This document shows positions 1 through 10,800 of a stretch of 64,000 nucleotides of DNA, piece after piece. Positions within the stretch are counted from its first letter, which is position 1; each line of letters opens with the position of its first letter. The notes beneath the pieces are model-generated. The model made no database searches, was not told where the DNA came from, and worked only from the letters and a program-made list of their open reading frames with translations. Where the stretch lies: contig CAXART010000009.1 in the NCBI GenBank assembly GCA_963971405.1, positions 372,001-436,000 of the forward strand. Reading direction: 5' to 3'. The DNA is from Psococerastis gibbosa. Lineage: Eukaryota > Arthropoda > Insecta > Psocodea > Psocidae. Position numbers and translations under genes: made by a program.

Positions 1-78
1 GCAATTGCTCAATGTTAATTACAATACAATGAGCCAAAATAAGCCAAATTAAGACACCCGTGTCATATCAAGACCTTT

Positions 79-137
79 AAAAAAAATAAAATAAGTATTT
101 AGCTAATTTTCTTATTCTTGTCGAATGAATTTTTTTT
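79..137. other. A8 and T8 tracts about 51 bp apart in the monomer (representative)
   Basis: In the first monomer an A8 run lies at 79-86 and a T8 run at 130-137, with centres 51 bp apart, close to five helical turns. Nearly every monomer has both, although T8 is T6G in some types and A8-T-A4 becomes A11 or A13 in others. In-phase A/T tracts are known to bend DNA; curvature here is predicted, not shown. Confidence 0.7.
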
Positions 138-255
138 AGCAGCATTTAAACCGATGTACACGCAGGAGCAATTGTTTAATATCAAGTGCGATGCAATGAG
201 CCAAAATAAGCAAAATTAAGACACCTACATCTTTTAGAAACCTTTAAAAAAATAA

Positions 256-282
256 AATAAGTAAATAGCTATTTTTCTTATT
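256..282. other. 27-bp imperfect dyad centred on AGCT (representative)
   Basis: Outer arms aataag and cttatt are exact reverse complements, and the inner aaatagctattt is a 12-bp perfect palindrome. The outer arms are almost constant across monomers. The inner arm varies: gtatatagctattt and gtatttagctaatt keep only 8 bp of symmetry. The dyad lies about 98 bp downstream of the monomer-start palindrome. Confidence 0.7.
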
Positions 283-498
283 CTTGTCGAATGAATTTTT
301 TTTAGCTACATTTACAACGATGAACACGCAGAAGCAATTGCTCAATGTTAATTACAATACAATGAGCCAAAATAAGCCAAATTTAGACACCCGTGTCATA
401 TCAAGACCTTTAAAAAAAAAAAAATAAGTATATAGCTAATTTTCTTATTCTTGTCGAATGAATTTTTTTTAGCTACATTTACACCGATGAACACGCAG

Positions 499-510
499 GA
501 GCAATTGCTC
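499..510. other. 12-bp perfect palindrome at the monomer start (representative)
   Basis: gagcaattgctc reads the same on both strands. It straddles the monomer boundary used here and recurs in every monomer ending gga that starts gcaattgctc. Monomers ending ggaa and starting acaattgctc keep only the inner caattg. Types starting gcaagtg, gcaactg or acaatag lose the symmetry. It could form a short cruciform or bind a dimeric protein; both are inference. Confidence 0.8.
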
Positions 511-667
511 AATGTTAAGTACAATACAGTGAGCCAAAATAAGCAAAATTTAGACACCCGTGTCATATCAAGACCTTTAAAAAAAATAAAATAAGTATAT
601 AGCTAATTTTCTTATTCTTGTCGAATGAATTTTTTTTAGCTACATTTACACCGATGAACACGCAGGA
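501..667 (+). repeat. Hybrid junction monomer
   Basis: The left half carries acagtgagcc and aaatttagacaccc, as in the P monomer that follows cassette K elsewhere (for example 13508 and 30682). The right half then reads gtgtcatatcaagacc and gtatatagctaatttt, as in the monomer at 2672 that precedes a 668-like monomer. It therefore appears to join the K/P context to the 19-mer HOR. The exchange point is inferred near base 65-75 of the monomer. Confidence 0.65.
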
Positions 668-3600
668 GCAATTGCTCAATGTTAAGTACAATACAATGAG
701 CCAAAATAAGCCAAATTAAGACACTTGTGTCATATCAAGACCTTTAAAAAAAATAAAATAAGTATTTAGCTAATTTTCTTATTCTTGTCGAATGAATTTT
801 TTTTAGCTACATTTACACCGATGAACACGCAGGAGCAATTGTTTAATATCAAGTACGATACAATGAGCCAAAATAAGCAAAATTAAGACACCTATATCTT
901 TTTAAAACCTTTAAAAAAATAAAATAACTAAATAGCTATTTTTCTTATTCTTGTCGAATGAATTTTTTTTAGCTACATTTACACCGATGAACACGCAGGA
1001 GCAATGGCTCAATGTTAATTACAATACAATGAGCCAAAATAAGCCAAATTAAGACACCCGTGTCATATCAAGACCTTTAAAAAAAATAAAATAATTATTT
1101 AGCTAATTTTCTTATTCTTGTCGAATGAATTTTTTTTAGCTACATTTACACCGATGAACACGCAGGAACAATTGCTCAATGTTAAGTACAATACAATGAG
1201 CCAAAATAAGCCAAATTAAGACACCCGTGTCATATCAAGACCTTTAAAAAAAATAAAATAAGTATATAGCTATTTTTCGTATTCTTGTCGAATGAATTTT
1301 TTGTAGCTACATTTACACCGATGTACACGCAGGAGCAAGTGTTCAATGTTAAGTACAATACAATGAGCCTAAATAAGCAAAATTAAGACACCTATATCTT
1401 TTAAAGACCTTTAAAAAAAATAAAATAAGTAAATAGCTATTTTTCTTATTCTTGTCGAATGAATTTTTTCTAGCTACATTTACACCGATGAACACGCAGG
1501 AACAATAGCTCAATGTTAAGTACAATACAATGAGCCAAAATAAGCCAAATTTAGACACCCGTGTCATATCAAGACCTTTAAAAAAAATAAAATAAGTATA
1601 TAGCTATTTTTCGTATTCTTGTCGAATGAATTTTTTGTAGCTACAGTTACACCGATTAACACGCAGGAACAATTGCTCAATGTTAAGTACAATACAATGA
1701 GCCAAATTAAGCAAAATTAAGACACCTATATCTTTTTAAAACCTTTAAAAGAAATAAAATAAGTAAATAGCTATTTTTCTTATTCTTGTCGAATGAATTT
1801 TTTTTAGCTACATTTACACCGATGAACACGCAGGAGCAATTGCTCAATGTTAAGTACAATACAATGAGCCAAAATAAGCAAAATTAAGACACTCATATCA
1901 TATCAAGACCTTTAAAAAAAAAAATAAGTATATAGCTATTTTTCTTATTCTTGTCGAATGAATTTTTTGTAGCTACATTTACACCGATGAACACGCAGGA
2001 GCAAGTGGCCAATGTTGAGTACAATACAGTGAGCCTAAATTAGCAAAATTAAGACACCTATATCTTTATAAGACCTTTTAAAAAAATAAAATAAGTAAAT
2101 AGCTATTTTTCTTATTCTTGTCGAATGAATTTTTTTTAGCTACATTTACACCGATGAACACGCAGGAACAATTTCTCAATGTTAAGTACAATACATTGAG
2201 CCAAAATAAGCAAAATTAAGACACCTTTATCTTTTTAAAACCTTTAAAAAAAATAAAATAAGTAAATAGCTATTTTTCTTATTCTTGTCGAATGAATTTT
2301 TTTTAGCTACATTTACACCGATGAACACGCAGGAGCAATTGTTCAATGTTAAGTGCAATACAATGAGCCAAAATAAGCAAAATTAAGACACCCTTATCAT
2401 ATCAAGACCTTTAAAAAAAATAAAAAAAGTAAATAGCTATTTTTTTTATTCTTGTCGAATAAATTTTTTTTAGCAACATTTAAACCGATGTACACGCAGG
2501 AGCAATTGTTTAATATCAAGTACGATACAATGAGCCAAAATAAGCAAAATTAAGACACCTACATCTTTTAGAAACCTTTCAAAAAATAAAATAAGTAAAT
2601 AGCTATTTTTCTTATTCTTGTCGAATGAATTTTTTTTAGCTACATTTACAACGATGAACACGCAGAAGCAATTGCTCAATGTTAAGTACAATACAATGAG
2701 CCAAAATAAGCAAAATTTAGACACCCGTGTCATATCAAGACCTTTAAAAAAAATAAAATAAGTATATAGCTAATTTTCTTATTCTTGTCGAATGAATTTT
2801 TTTTAGCTACATTTACACCGATGAACACGCAGGAGCAATTGCTCAATGTTAAGTACAATACAATAAGCCAAAATAAGCCAAATTAAGACACTTGTGTCAT
2901 ATCAAGACCTTTAAAAAAAATAAAATAAGTATTTAGCTAATTTTCTTATTCTTGTCGAATGAATTTTTTTTAGCTACATTTACACCGATGAACACGCAGG
3001 AGCACAGGTTTAATATCAAGTACGATACAATGAGCCAAAATAAGCAAAATTAAGACACCTCTATCTTTTTAAAACCTTTAAAAAAATAAAATAAGTAAAT
3101 AGCTATTTTTCTTATTCTTGTCGAATGAATTTTTTTTAGCTACATTTACACCGATGAACACGCAGGAGCAGTTGCTCAATGTTAATTACAATACAATGAG
3201 CCAAAATAAGCCAAATTAAGACACCCGTGTCATATCAAGACCTTTAAAAAAAATAAAATAAGTATTTAGCTAATTTTCTTATTCTTGTCGAATGAATTTT
3301 TTTTAGCTACATTTACACCGATGAACACGCAGGAACAATTGCTCAATGTTAAGTACAATACAATGAGCCAAAATAAGCCAAATTAAGACACCCGTGTCAT
3401 ATCAAGACCTTTAAAAAAAATAAAATAAGTATATAGCTATTTTTCGTATTCTAGTCGAATGAATTTTTTGTAGCTACATTTACACCGATGTACACGCAGG
3501 AGCATATGTTCAATGTTAAGTACAATACAATGAGCCTAAATAAGCAAAATTAAGACACCTATATCTTTTAAAGACCTTTAAAAAAAATAATATAAGTAAA

Positions 3601-3837
3601 TAGCTATTTTTCTTATTCTTGTCGAATGAATTTTTTTTAGCTACATTTACACCGATGAACACGCAGGAACAATTGCTCAATGTTAAGTACAATACAATGA
3701 GCCAAATTAAGCAAAATTAAGACACCTATATCTTTTTAAAACCTTTAAAAAAAAAATAAAATAAGTAAATAGCTATTTTTCTTATTCTTGTCGAATGAAT
3801 TTTTTTTAGCTACATTTACACCGATGAACACGCAGGA
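668..3837 (+). repeat. 19-monomer higher-order repeat, copy A1 (3170 bp)
   Basis: This unit recurs immediately downstream at an offset of exactly 3170 bp. Private or rare variants include gcacaggttt at 3002, actaaatagc near 930, and an aataaattt variant near 2460. About eight substitutions and no net indel were seen against 3838-7007, so identity is near 99.7%. The monomers before 668 and after 7007 break the match, so exactly two tandem copies exist here. No gene is contained. Confidence 0.92.
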
Positions 3838-6800
3838 GCAATTGCTCAATGTTAAGTACAATACAATGAGCCAAAATAAGCCAAATTAAGACACTTGTGT
3901 CATATCAAGACCTTTAAAAAAAATAAAATAAGTATTTAGCTAATTTTCTTATTCTTGTCGAATGAATTTTTTTTAGCTACATTTACACCGATGAACACGC
4001 AGGAGCAATTGTTTAATATCAAGTACGATACAATGAGCCAAAATAAGCAAAATTAAGACACCTATATCTTTTTAAAACCTTTAAAAAAATAAAATAACTA
4101 AATAGCTATTTTTCTTATTCTTGTCGAATGAATTTTTTTTAGCTACATTTACACCGATGAACACGCAGGAGCAATGGCTCAATGTTAATTACAATACAAT
4201 GAGCCAAAATAAGCCAAATTAAGACACCCGTGTCATATCAAGACCTTTAAAAAAAATAAAATAATTATTTAGCTAATTTTCTTATTCTTGTCGAATGAAT
4301 TTTTTTTAGCTACATTTACACCGATGAACACGCAGGAACAATTGCTCAATGTTAAGTACAATACAATGAGCCAAAATAAGCCAAATTAAGACACCCGTGT
4401 CATATCAAGACCTTTAAAAAAAATAAAATAAGTATATAGCTATTTTTCGTATTCTTGTCGAATGAATTTTTTGTAGCTACATTTACACCGATGTACACGC
4501 AGGAGCAAGTGTTCAATGTTAAGTACAATACAATGAGCCTAAATAAGCAAAATTAAGACACCTATATCTTTTAAAGACCTTTAAAAAAAATAAAATAAGT
4601 AAATAGCTATTTTTCTTATTCTTGTCGAATGAATTTTTTCTAGCTACATTTACACCGATGAACACGCAGGAACAATAGCTCAATGTTAAGTACAATACAA
4701 TGAGCCAAAATAAGCCAAATTAAGACACCCGTGTCATATCAAGACCTTTAAAAAAAATAAAATAAGTATATAGCTATTTTTCGTATTCTTGTCGAATGAA
4801 TTTTTTGTAGCTACATTTACACCGATGAACACGCAGGAACAATTGCTCAATGTTAAGTACAATACAATGAGCCAAATTAAGCAAAATTAAGACACCTATA
4901 TCTTTTTAAAACCTTTAAAAGAAATAAAATAAGTAAATAGCTATTTTTCTTATTCTTGTCGAATGAATTTTTTTTAGCTACATTTACACCGATGAACACG
5001 CAGGAGCAATTGCTCAATGTTAAGTACAATACAATGAGCCAAAATAAGCAAAATTAAGACACTCATATCATATCAAGACCTTTAAAAAAAAAAATAAGTA
5101 TATAGCTATTTTTCTTATTCTTGTCGAATGAATTTTTTGTAGCTACATTTACACCGATGAACACGCAGGAGCAAGTGGCCAATGTTGAGTACAATACAGT
5201 GAGCCTAAATTAGCAAAATTAAGACACCTATATCTTTATAAGACCTTTTAAAAAAATAAAATAAGTAAATAGCTATTTTTCTTATTCTTGTCGAATGAAT
5301 TTTTTTTAGCTACATTTACACCGATGAACACGCAGGAACAATTTCTCGATGTTAAGTACAATACATTGAGCCAAAATAAGCAAAATTAGGACACCTTTGT
5401 CTTTTTAAAACCTTTAAAAAAAATAAAATAAGTAAATAGCTATTTTTCTTATTCTTGTCGAATGAATTTTTTTTAGCTACATTTACACCGATGAACACGC
5501 AGGAGCAATTGTTCAATGTTAAGTGCAATACAATGAGCCAAAATAAGCAAAATTAAGACACCCTTATCATATCAAGACCTTTAAAAAAAATAAAAAAAGT
5601 AAATAGCTATTTTTTTTATTCTTGTCGAATGAATTTTTTTTAGCAACATTTAAACCGATGTACACGCAGGAGCAATTGTTTAATATCAAGTACGATACAA
5701 TGAGCCAAAATAAGCAAAATTAAGACACCTACATCTTTTAGAAACCTTTCAAAAAATAAAATAAGTAAATAGCTATTTTTCTTATTCTTGTCGAATGAAT
5801 TTTTTTTAGCTACATTTACAACGATGAACACGCAGAAGCAATTGCTCAATGTTAAGTACAATACAATGAGCCAAAATAAGCAAAATTTAGACACCCGTGT
5901 CATATCAAGACCTTTAAAAAAAATAAAATAAGTATATAGCTAATTTTCTTATTCTTGTCGAATGAATTTTTTTTAGCTACATTTACACCGATGAACACGC
6001 AGGAGCAATTGCTCAATGTTAAGTACAATACAATAAGCCAAAATAAGCCAAATTAAGACACTTGTGTCATATCAAGACCTTTAAAAAAAATAAAATAAGT
6101 ATTTAGCTAATTTTCTTATTCTTGTCGAATGAATTTTTTTTAGCTACATTTACACCGATGAACACGCAGGAGCACAGGTTTAATATCAAGTACGATACAA
6201 TGAGCCAAAATAAGCAAAATTAAGACACCTATATCTTTTTAAAACCTTTAAAAAAATAAAATAAGTAAATAGCTATTTTTCTTATTCTTGTCGAATGAAT
6301 TTTTTTTAGCTACATTTACACCGATGAACACGCAGGAGCAGTTGCTCAATGTTAATTACAATACAATGAGCCAAAATAAGCCAAATTAAGACACCCGTGT
6401 CATATCAAGACCTTTAAAAAAAATAAAATAAGTATTTAGCTAATTTTCTTATTCTTGTCGAATGAATTTTTTTTAGCTACATTTACACCGATGAACACGC
6501 AGGAACAATTGCTCAATGTTAAGTACAATACAATGAGCCAAAACAAGCCAAATTAAGACACCCGTGTCATATCAAGACCTTTAAAAAAAATAAAATAAGT
6601 ATATAGCTATTTTTCGTATTCTAGTCGAATGAATTTTTTGTAGCTACATTTACACCGATGTACACGCAGGAGCATATGTTCAATGTTAAGTACAATACAA
6701 TGAGCCTAAATAAGCAAAATTAAGACACCTATATCTTTTAAAGACCTTTAAAAAAAATAATATAAGTAAATAGCTATTTTTCTTATTCTTGTCGAATGAA

Positions 6801-7007
6801 TTTTTTTTAGCTACATTTACACCGATGAACACGCAGGAACAATTGCTCAATGTTAAGTACAATACAATGAGCCAAATTAAGCAAAATTAAGACACCTATA
6901 TCTTTTTAAAACCTTTAAAAAAAAAATAAAATAAGTAAATAGCTATTTTTCTTATTCTTGTCGAATGAATTTTTTTTAGCTACATTTACACCGATGAACA
7001 CGCAGGA
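3838..7007 (+). repeat. 19-monomer higher-order repeat, copy A2 (3170 bp)
   Basis: Second tandem copy of the unit starting at 668. It differs by taagac at 4721 (ttagac in A1), by ctcgatg near 5347, by acctttgtc near 5398 (acctttatc in A1), by gaattt rather than aaattt near 5631, and by aaacaagcc near 6541. The acctttgtc variant is shared with the second copy of the other macro-block at about 28741, which makes it a lineage marker. The match stops at 7008. Confidence 0.92.
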
Positions 7008-7838
7008 GCAATTGCTCAATGTTAAGTACAATACAATGAGCCAAAATAAGCAAAATTAAGACACTCATATCATATCAAGACCTTTAAAAAAAAAAATAAG
7101 TATATAGCTATTTTTCTTATTCTTGTCGAATGAATTTTTTGTAGCTACATTTACACCGATGAACACGCTGGAGCAATGGCCTAATGTTAGATACAGTACG
7201 ATGAGCCAAAATAAGCAAAATAAAGACACCTATATCTTTTTAAATCCTTTAAAAAAATAAAATAAGTAAATAGCTATTTTTCTTATTCTTGTCGAATGAA
7301 TTTTTTTTAGCTACATTTACACCGATGAACACGCAGGAGCAATTGCTCAATGTTAATTACAATACAATGAGCCAAAATAAGCCAAATTAAGACACCCGTG
7401 TCATATCAAGACCTTTAAAAAAAATAAAATAAGTATTTAGCTAATTTTCTTATTCTTGTCGAATGAATTTTTTTTAGCAGCATTTAAACCGATGTACACG
7501 CAGGAGCAATTGTTTAATATCAAGTGCGATGCAATGAGCCAAAATAAGCAAAATTAAGACACCTACATCTTTTAGAAACCTTTAAAAAAATAAAATAAGT
7601 AAATAGCTATTTTTCTTATTCTTGTCGAATGAATTTTTTTTAGCTACATTTACAACGATGAACACGCAGAAGCAATTGCTCAATGTTAATTACAATACAA
7701 TGAGCCAAAATAAGCCAAATTTAGACACCCGTGTCATATCAAGACCTTTAAAAAAAAAAAAATAAGTATATAGCTAATTTTCTTATTCTTGTCGAATGAA
7801 TTTTTTTTAGCTACATTTACACCGATGAACACGCAGGA
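7008..7838 (+). repeat. Cassette K, full five-monomer copy (831 bp)
   Basis: Five monomers in fixed order. The first has actcatatcatatc with an A11 run lacking the usual T. The second begins gcaatggcctaatgttagat and has aaataaagac. The third has gttaattac. The fourth has gtttaatatcaagtgcgatg. The fifth has aaatttagacacccgtgtc. The same order and length (830-831 bp) recurs at 19346, 29851, 36520, 41850, 45682 and 56012. In this copy the P monomer that normally follows is missing. Confidence 0.85.
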
Positions 7839-10800
7839 GCAATTGCTCAATGTCACGTACAATACAATGAGCCTAAATAAGCAAAATTAAGACACCTATA
7901 TCTTTTAAAGACCTTTAAAAAAAATAAAATAAGTAAATAGCTATTTTTCTTATTCTTGTCGAATTAATTTTTTTTAGCTACATTTACACCGATGAACACG
8001 CAGGAACAATTGCTCAATGTTTAGTACAATACAATGAGCCAAAATAAGCAAAATTAAGACACCTATATCTTTTTAAAACCTTTAAAAAAAATAAAATAAG
8101 TAATTAGCTATTTTTCTTATTCTTGTCGAATGAATTTTTTTTAGCTACATTTACACCGATGAACACGCACGAGCAATTGCTCAATGTCAAGTACAATACA
8201 ATGAGCCTAAATAAGCAAAATTAAGACACCCTTATCATATCAAGACCTTTAAAAAAAATAAAAAAAGTAAATAGCTATTTTTTTTATTCTTGTCGAATGA
8301 ATTTTTTTTAGCAACATTTAAACCGATGTACACGCAGGAGCAATCGTTTAATATCAAGTACGATACAATGAGCCAAAATGAGCAAAACTAAGACACCTAC
8401 ATCTTTTAGAAACCTTTAAAAAAATAAAATAAGTAAATAGCTATTTTTCTTATTCTTGTCGAATGAATTTTTTTTAGCTACATTTACAACGAAGAACACG
8501 CAGAAGCAATTGCTCAATGTTAAGTGCAATACAATGAGCCAAAATAAGGAAAATTTAGACACCCGTGTCATATCAAGACCTTTAAAAAAAATAAAATAAG
8601 TATATAGCTAATTTTCTTATTCTTGTCGAATGAATTTTTTTTAGCTACATTTACACCGATGAACACGCAGGAGCAATTGCTCAATGTTAAGTACAATACA
8701 ATGAGCCAAAATAAGCCAAATTAAGACACTTATGTCATATCAAGACCTTTAAAAAAAAGAAAATAAGTATTTAGCTAATTTTCTTATTCTTGTCGAATGA
8801 ATTTTTATTAGCTACATTTACACCGTTGAACACGCAGGAGCAATTGTTTAATATCAAGTACGATACAATGAGCCAGAATAAGCAAAATTAAGACACCTAT
8901 ATCTTTTTAAAACCTTTAAAAAAATAAAATAAGTAAATAGCTATTTTTCTTATTCTTGTCGAATGAATTTTTTTTAGCTACATTTACACCGATGAACACG
9001 CAGGAGCAGTTGCTCAATGTTAATTACAATACAATGAGCCAAAATAAGCCAAATTAAGACACCCGTGTCATATCAAGACCTTTAAAAAAAATAAAATAAG
9101 TATTTAGCTAATTTTCTTATTCTTGTCGAATGAATTTTTTTTAGCTACATTTACACCGATGAACACGCTGGAACAATTGCTCAATGTTAAGTACAATACA
9201 ATGAGCCAAAATAAGCCAAATTAAGACACCCGTGTCATATCAAGACCTTTAAAAAAAATAAAATAAGTATATAGCTATTTTTCGTATTCTTGTCGAATGA
9301 ATTTTTTGTAGCTACATTTACACCGATGTACACGCAGGAGCAAGTGTTTAATGTTAAGTACAATACAATGAGCCTAAATAAGCAAAATTAAGACACCTAT
9401 ATCTTTTAAAGACCTTTAAAAAAAATAATATAAGTAAATAGCTATTTTTCTTATTCTTGTCGAATGAATTTTTTTTAGCTACATTTACACCGATGAACAC
9501 GCAGGAACAATTGCTCAATGTTACGTACAATACAATGAGCCAAATTAAGCAAAATTAAGACACCTATATCTTTTTAAAACCTTTAAAAAAAAATAAAATA
9601 AGTAAATAGCTATTTTTCTTATTCTTGTCGAATGAATTTTTTTTAGCTACATTTACACCGATGAACACGCAGGAGCAATTGCTCAATGTCAAGTACAATA
9701 CAATGAGCCAAAATAAGCAAAATTAAGACACTCATATCATATCAAGACCTTTAAAAAAAAAAATAAGTATATAGCTATTTTTCTTATTCTTGTCGAATGA
9801 ATTTTTTGTAGCTACATTTACACCGATGAACACGCTGGAGCAATTGCCTAATGTTAGATACAGTACAATGAGCCAAAATAAGCAAAATAAAGACACCTAT
9901 ATCTTTTTAAAACCTTTAAAAAAATAAAATAAGTAAATAGCTATTTTTCTTATTCTTGTCGAATGAATTTTTTTTAGCTACATTTACACCGATGAACACG
10001 CAGGAACAATTGCTCAATGTTAAGTACAATACAATGAGCCAAAATAAGCAAAATTAAGACACCTATATCTTTTTAATACCTTTAAAAAAAATAAAATAAG
10101 TAATTAGCTATTTTTCTTATTCTTGTCGAATGAATTTTTTTTAGCTACATTTACACCGATGAACACGCACGAGCAATTGCTCAGTGTCAAGTACAATACA
10201 ATGAGCCTAAATAAGCAAAATTAAGACACCTATATCTTTTTAAGACCTTTAAAAAAAATAAAATAAGTAAATAGCTATTTATCTTATTCTTGTCGAATGA
10301 ATTTGTTTTAGCTACATTTACACCGATGAACACGCAGGAACAATTGCTCAATGTTAAGTACAATACAATGAGCCAAAATAAGCAAAATTAAGACACCTAT
10401 ATCTTTTTAAAACCTTTAAAAAAAATAAAATAAGTAATTAGCTATTTTTCTTATTCCTGTCGAATGAATTTTTTTTAGCTACATTTACACCGATGAACAC
10501 GCAGGAACAATTGCTCAATGTTAAGTACAATACAATGAGGCAAAATAAGCAAAATTAAGACACCTATATCTTTTTAAAACCTTTAAAAAAATAAAATAAG
10601 TAAATAGCTATTTTTCCTATTCTTGTCGAATGAATTTTTTTTAGCTACATTTACACCGATGAACACGGAGGAGCAACTGCTCAATGTTAAGTACAATACA
10701 ATGAGCCAAAATAAGCCAAATTAAGACACCCGCGTCATATCAAGACCTTTAAAAAAAATAAAATAAGTATATAGCTATTTTTCGTATTCTTGTCGAATGA

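Larger units (their letters stand above)
1..500 (+). repeat. Last three monomers of cassette K (partial copy)
   Basis: These three monomers (1-167, 168-333, 334-500) match 7339-7838 in order. The second carries the rare first segment gtttaatatcaagtgcgatg. The third carries an A13 run near 410, where most related copies have A8-T-A4. The A13 run is shared only with the copy at 7672-7838, so these two segments look like closest relatives. The two missing first monomers of the cassette presumably lie left of the window. Confidence 0.85.

Noticed and set aside
79-137. A8 and T8 tracts as arms of one long stem-loop
   Set aside because: They are placed unequally about the AGCT centre (20 and 31 bp away) and the bases between do not pair beyond the 27-bp dyad, so a continuous stem is not supported.
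2470-2733. Minus-strand open frames of 72-87 codons (for example 1349-1567, 2470-2733, 43529-43747, 51575-51823, 63067-63315) with hydrophobic predicted products
   Set aside because: Each is the satellite read in reverse. The same residues reappear wherever the same monomers appear, the frame shifts at each 167-bp monomer (167 is not a multiple of 3), and ends depend on chance stops. The hydrophobic look comes from A-rich DNA read as TTT/TTA codons. No start context, introns or conserved domain was seen.
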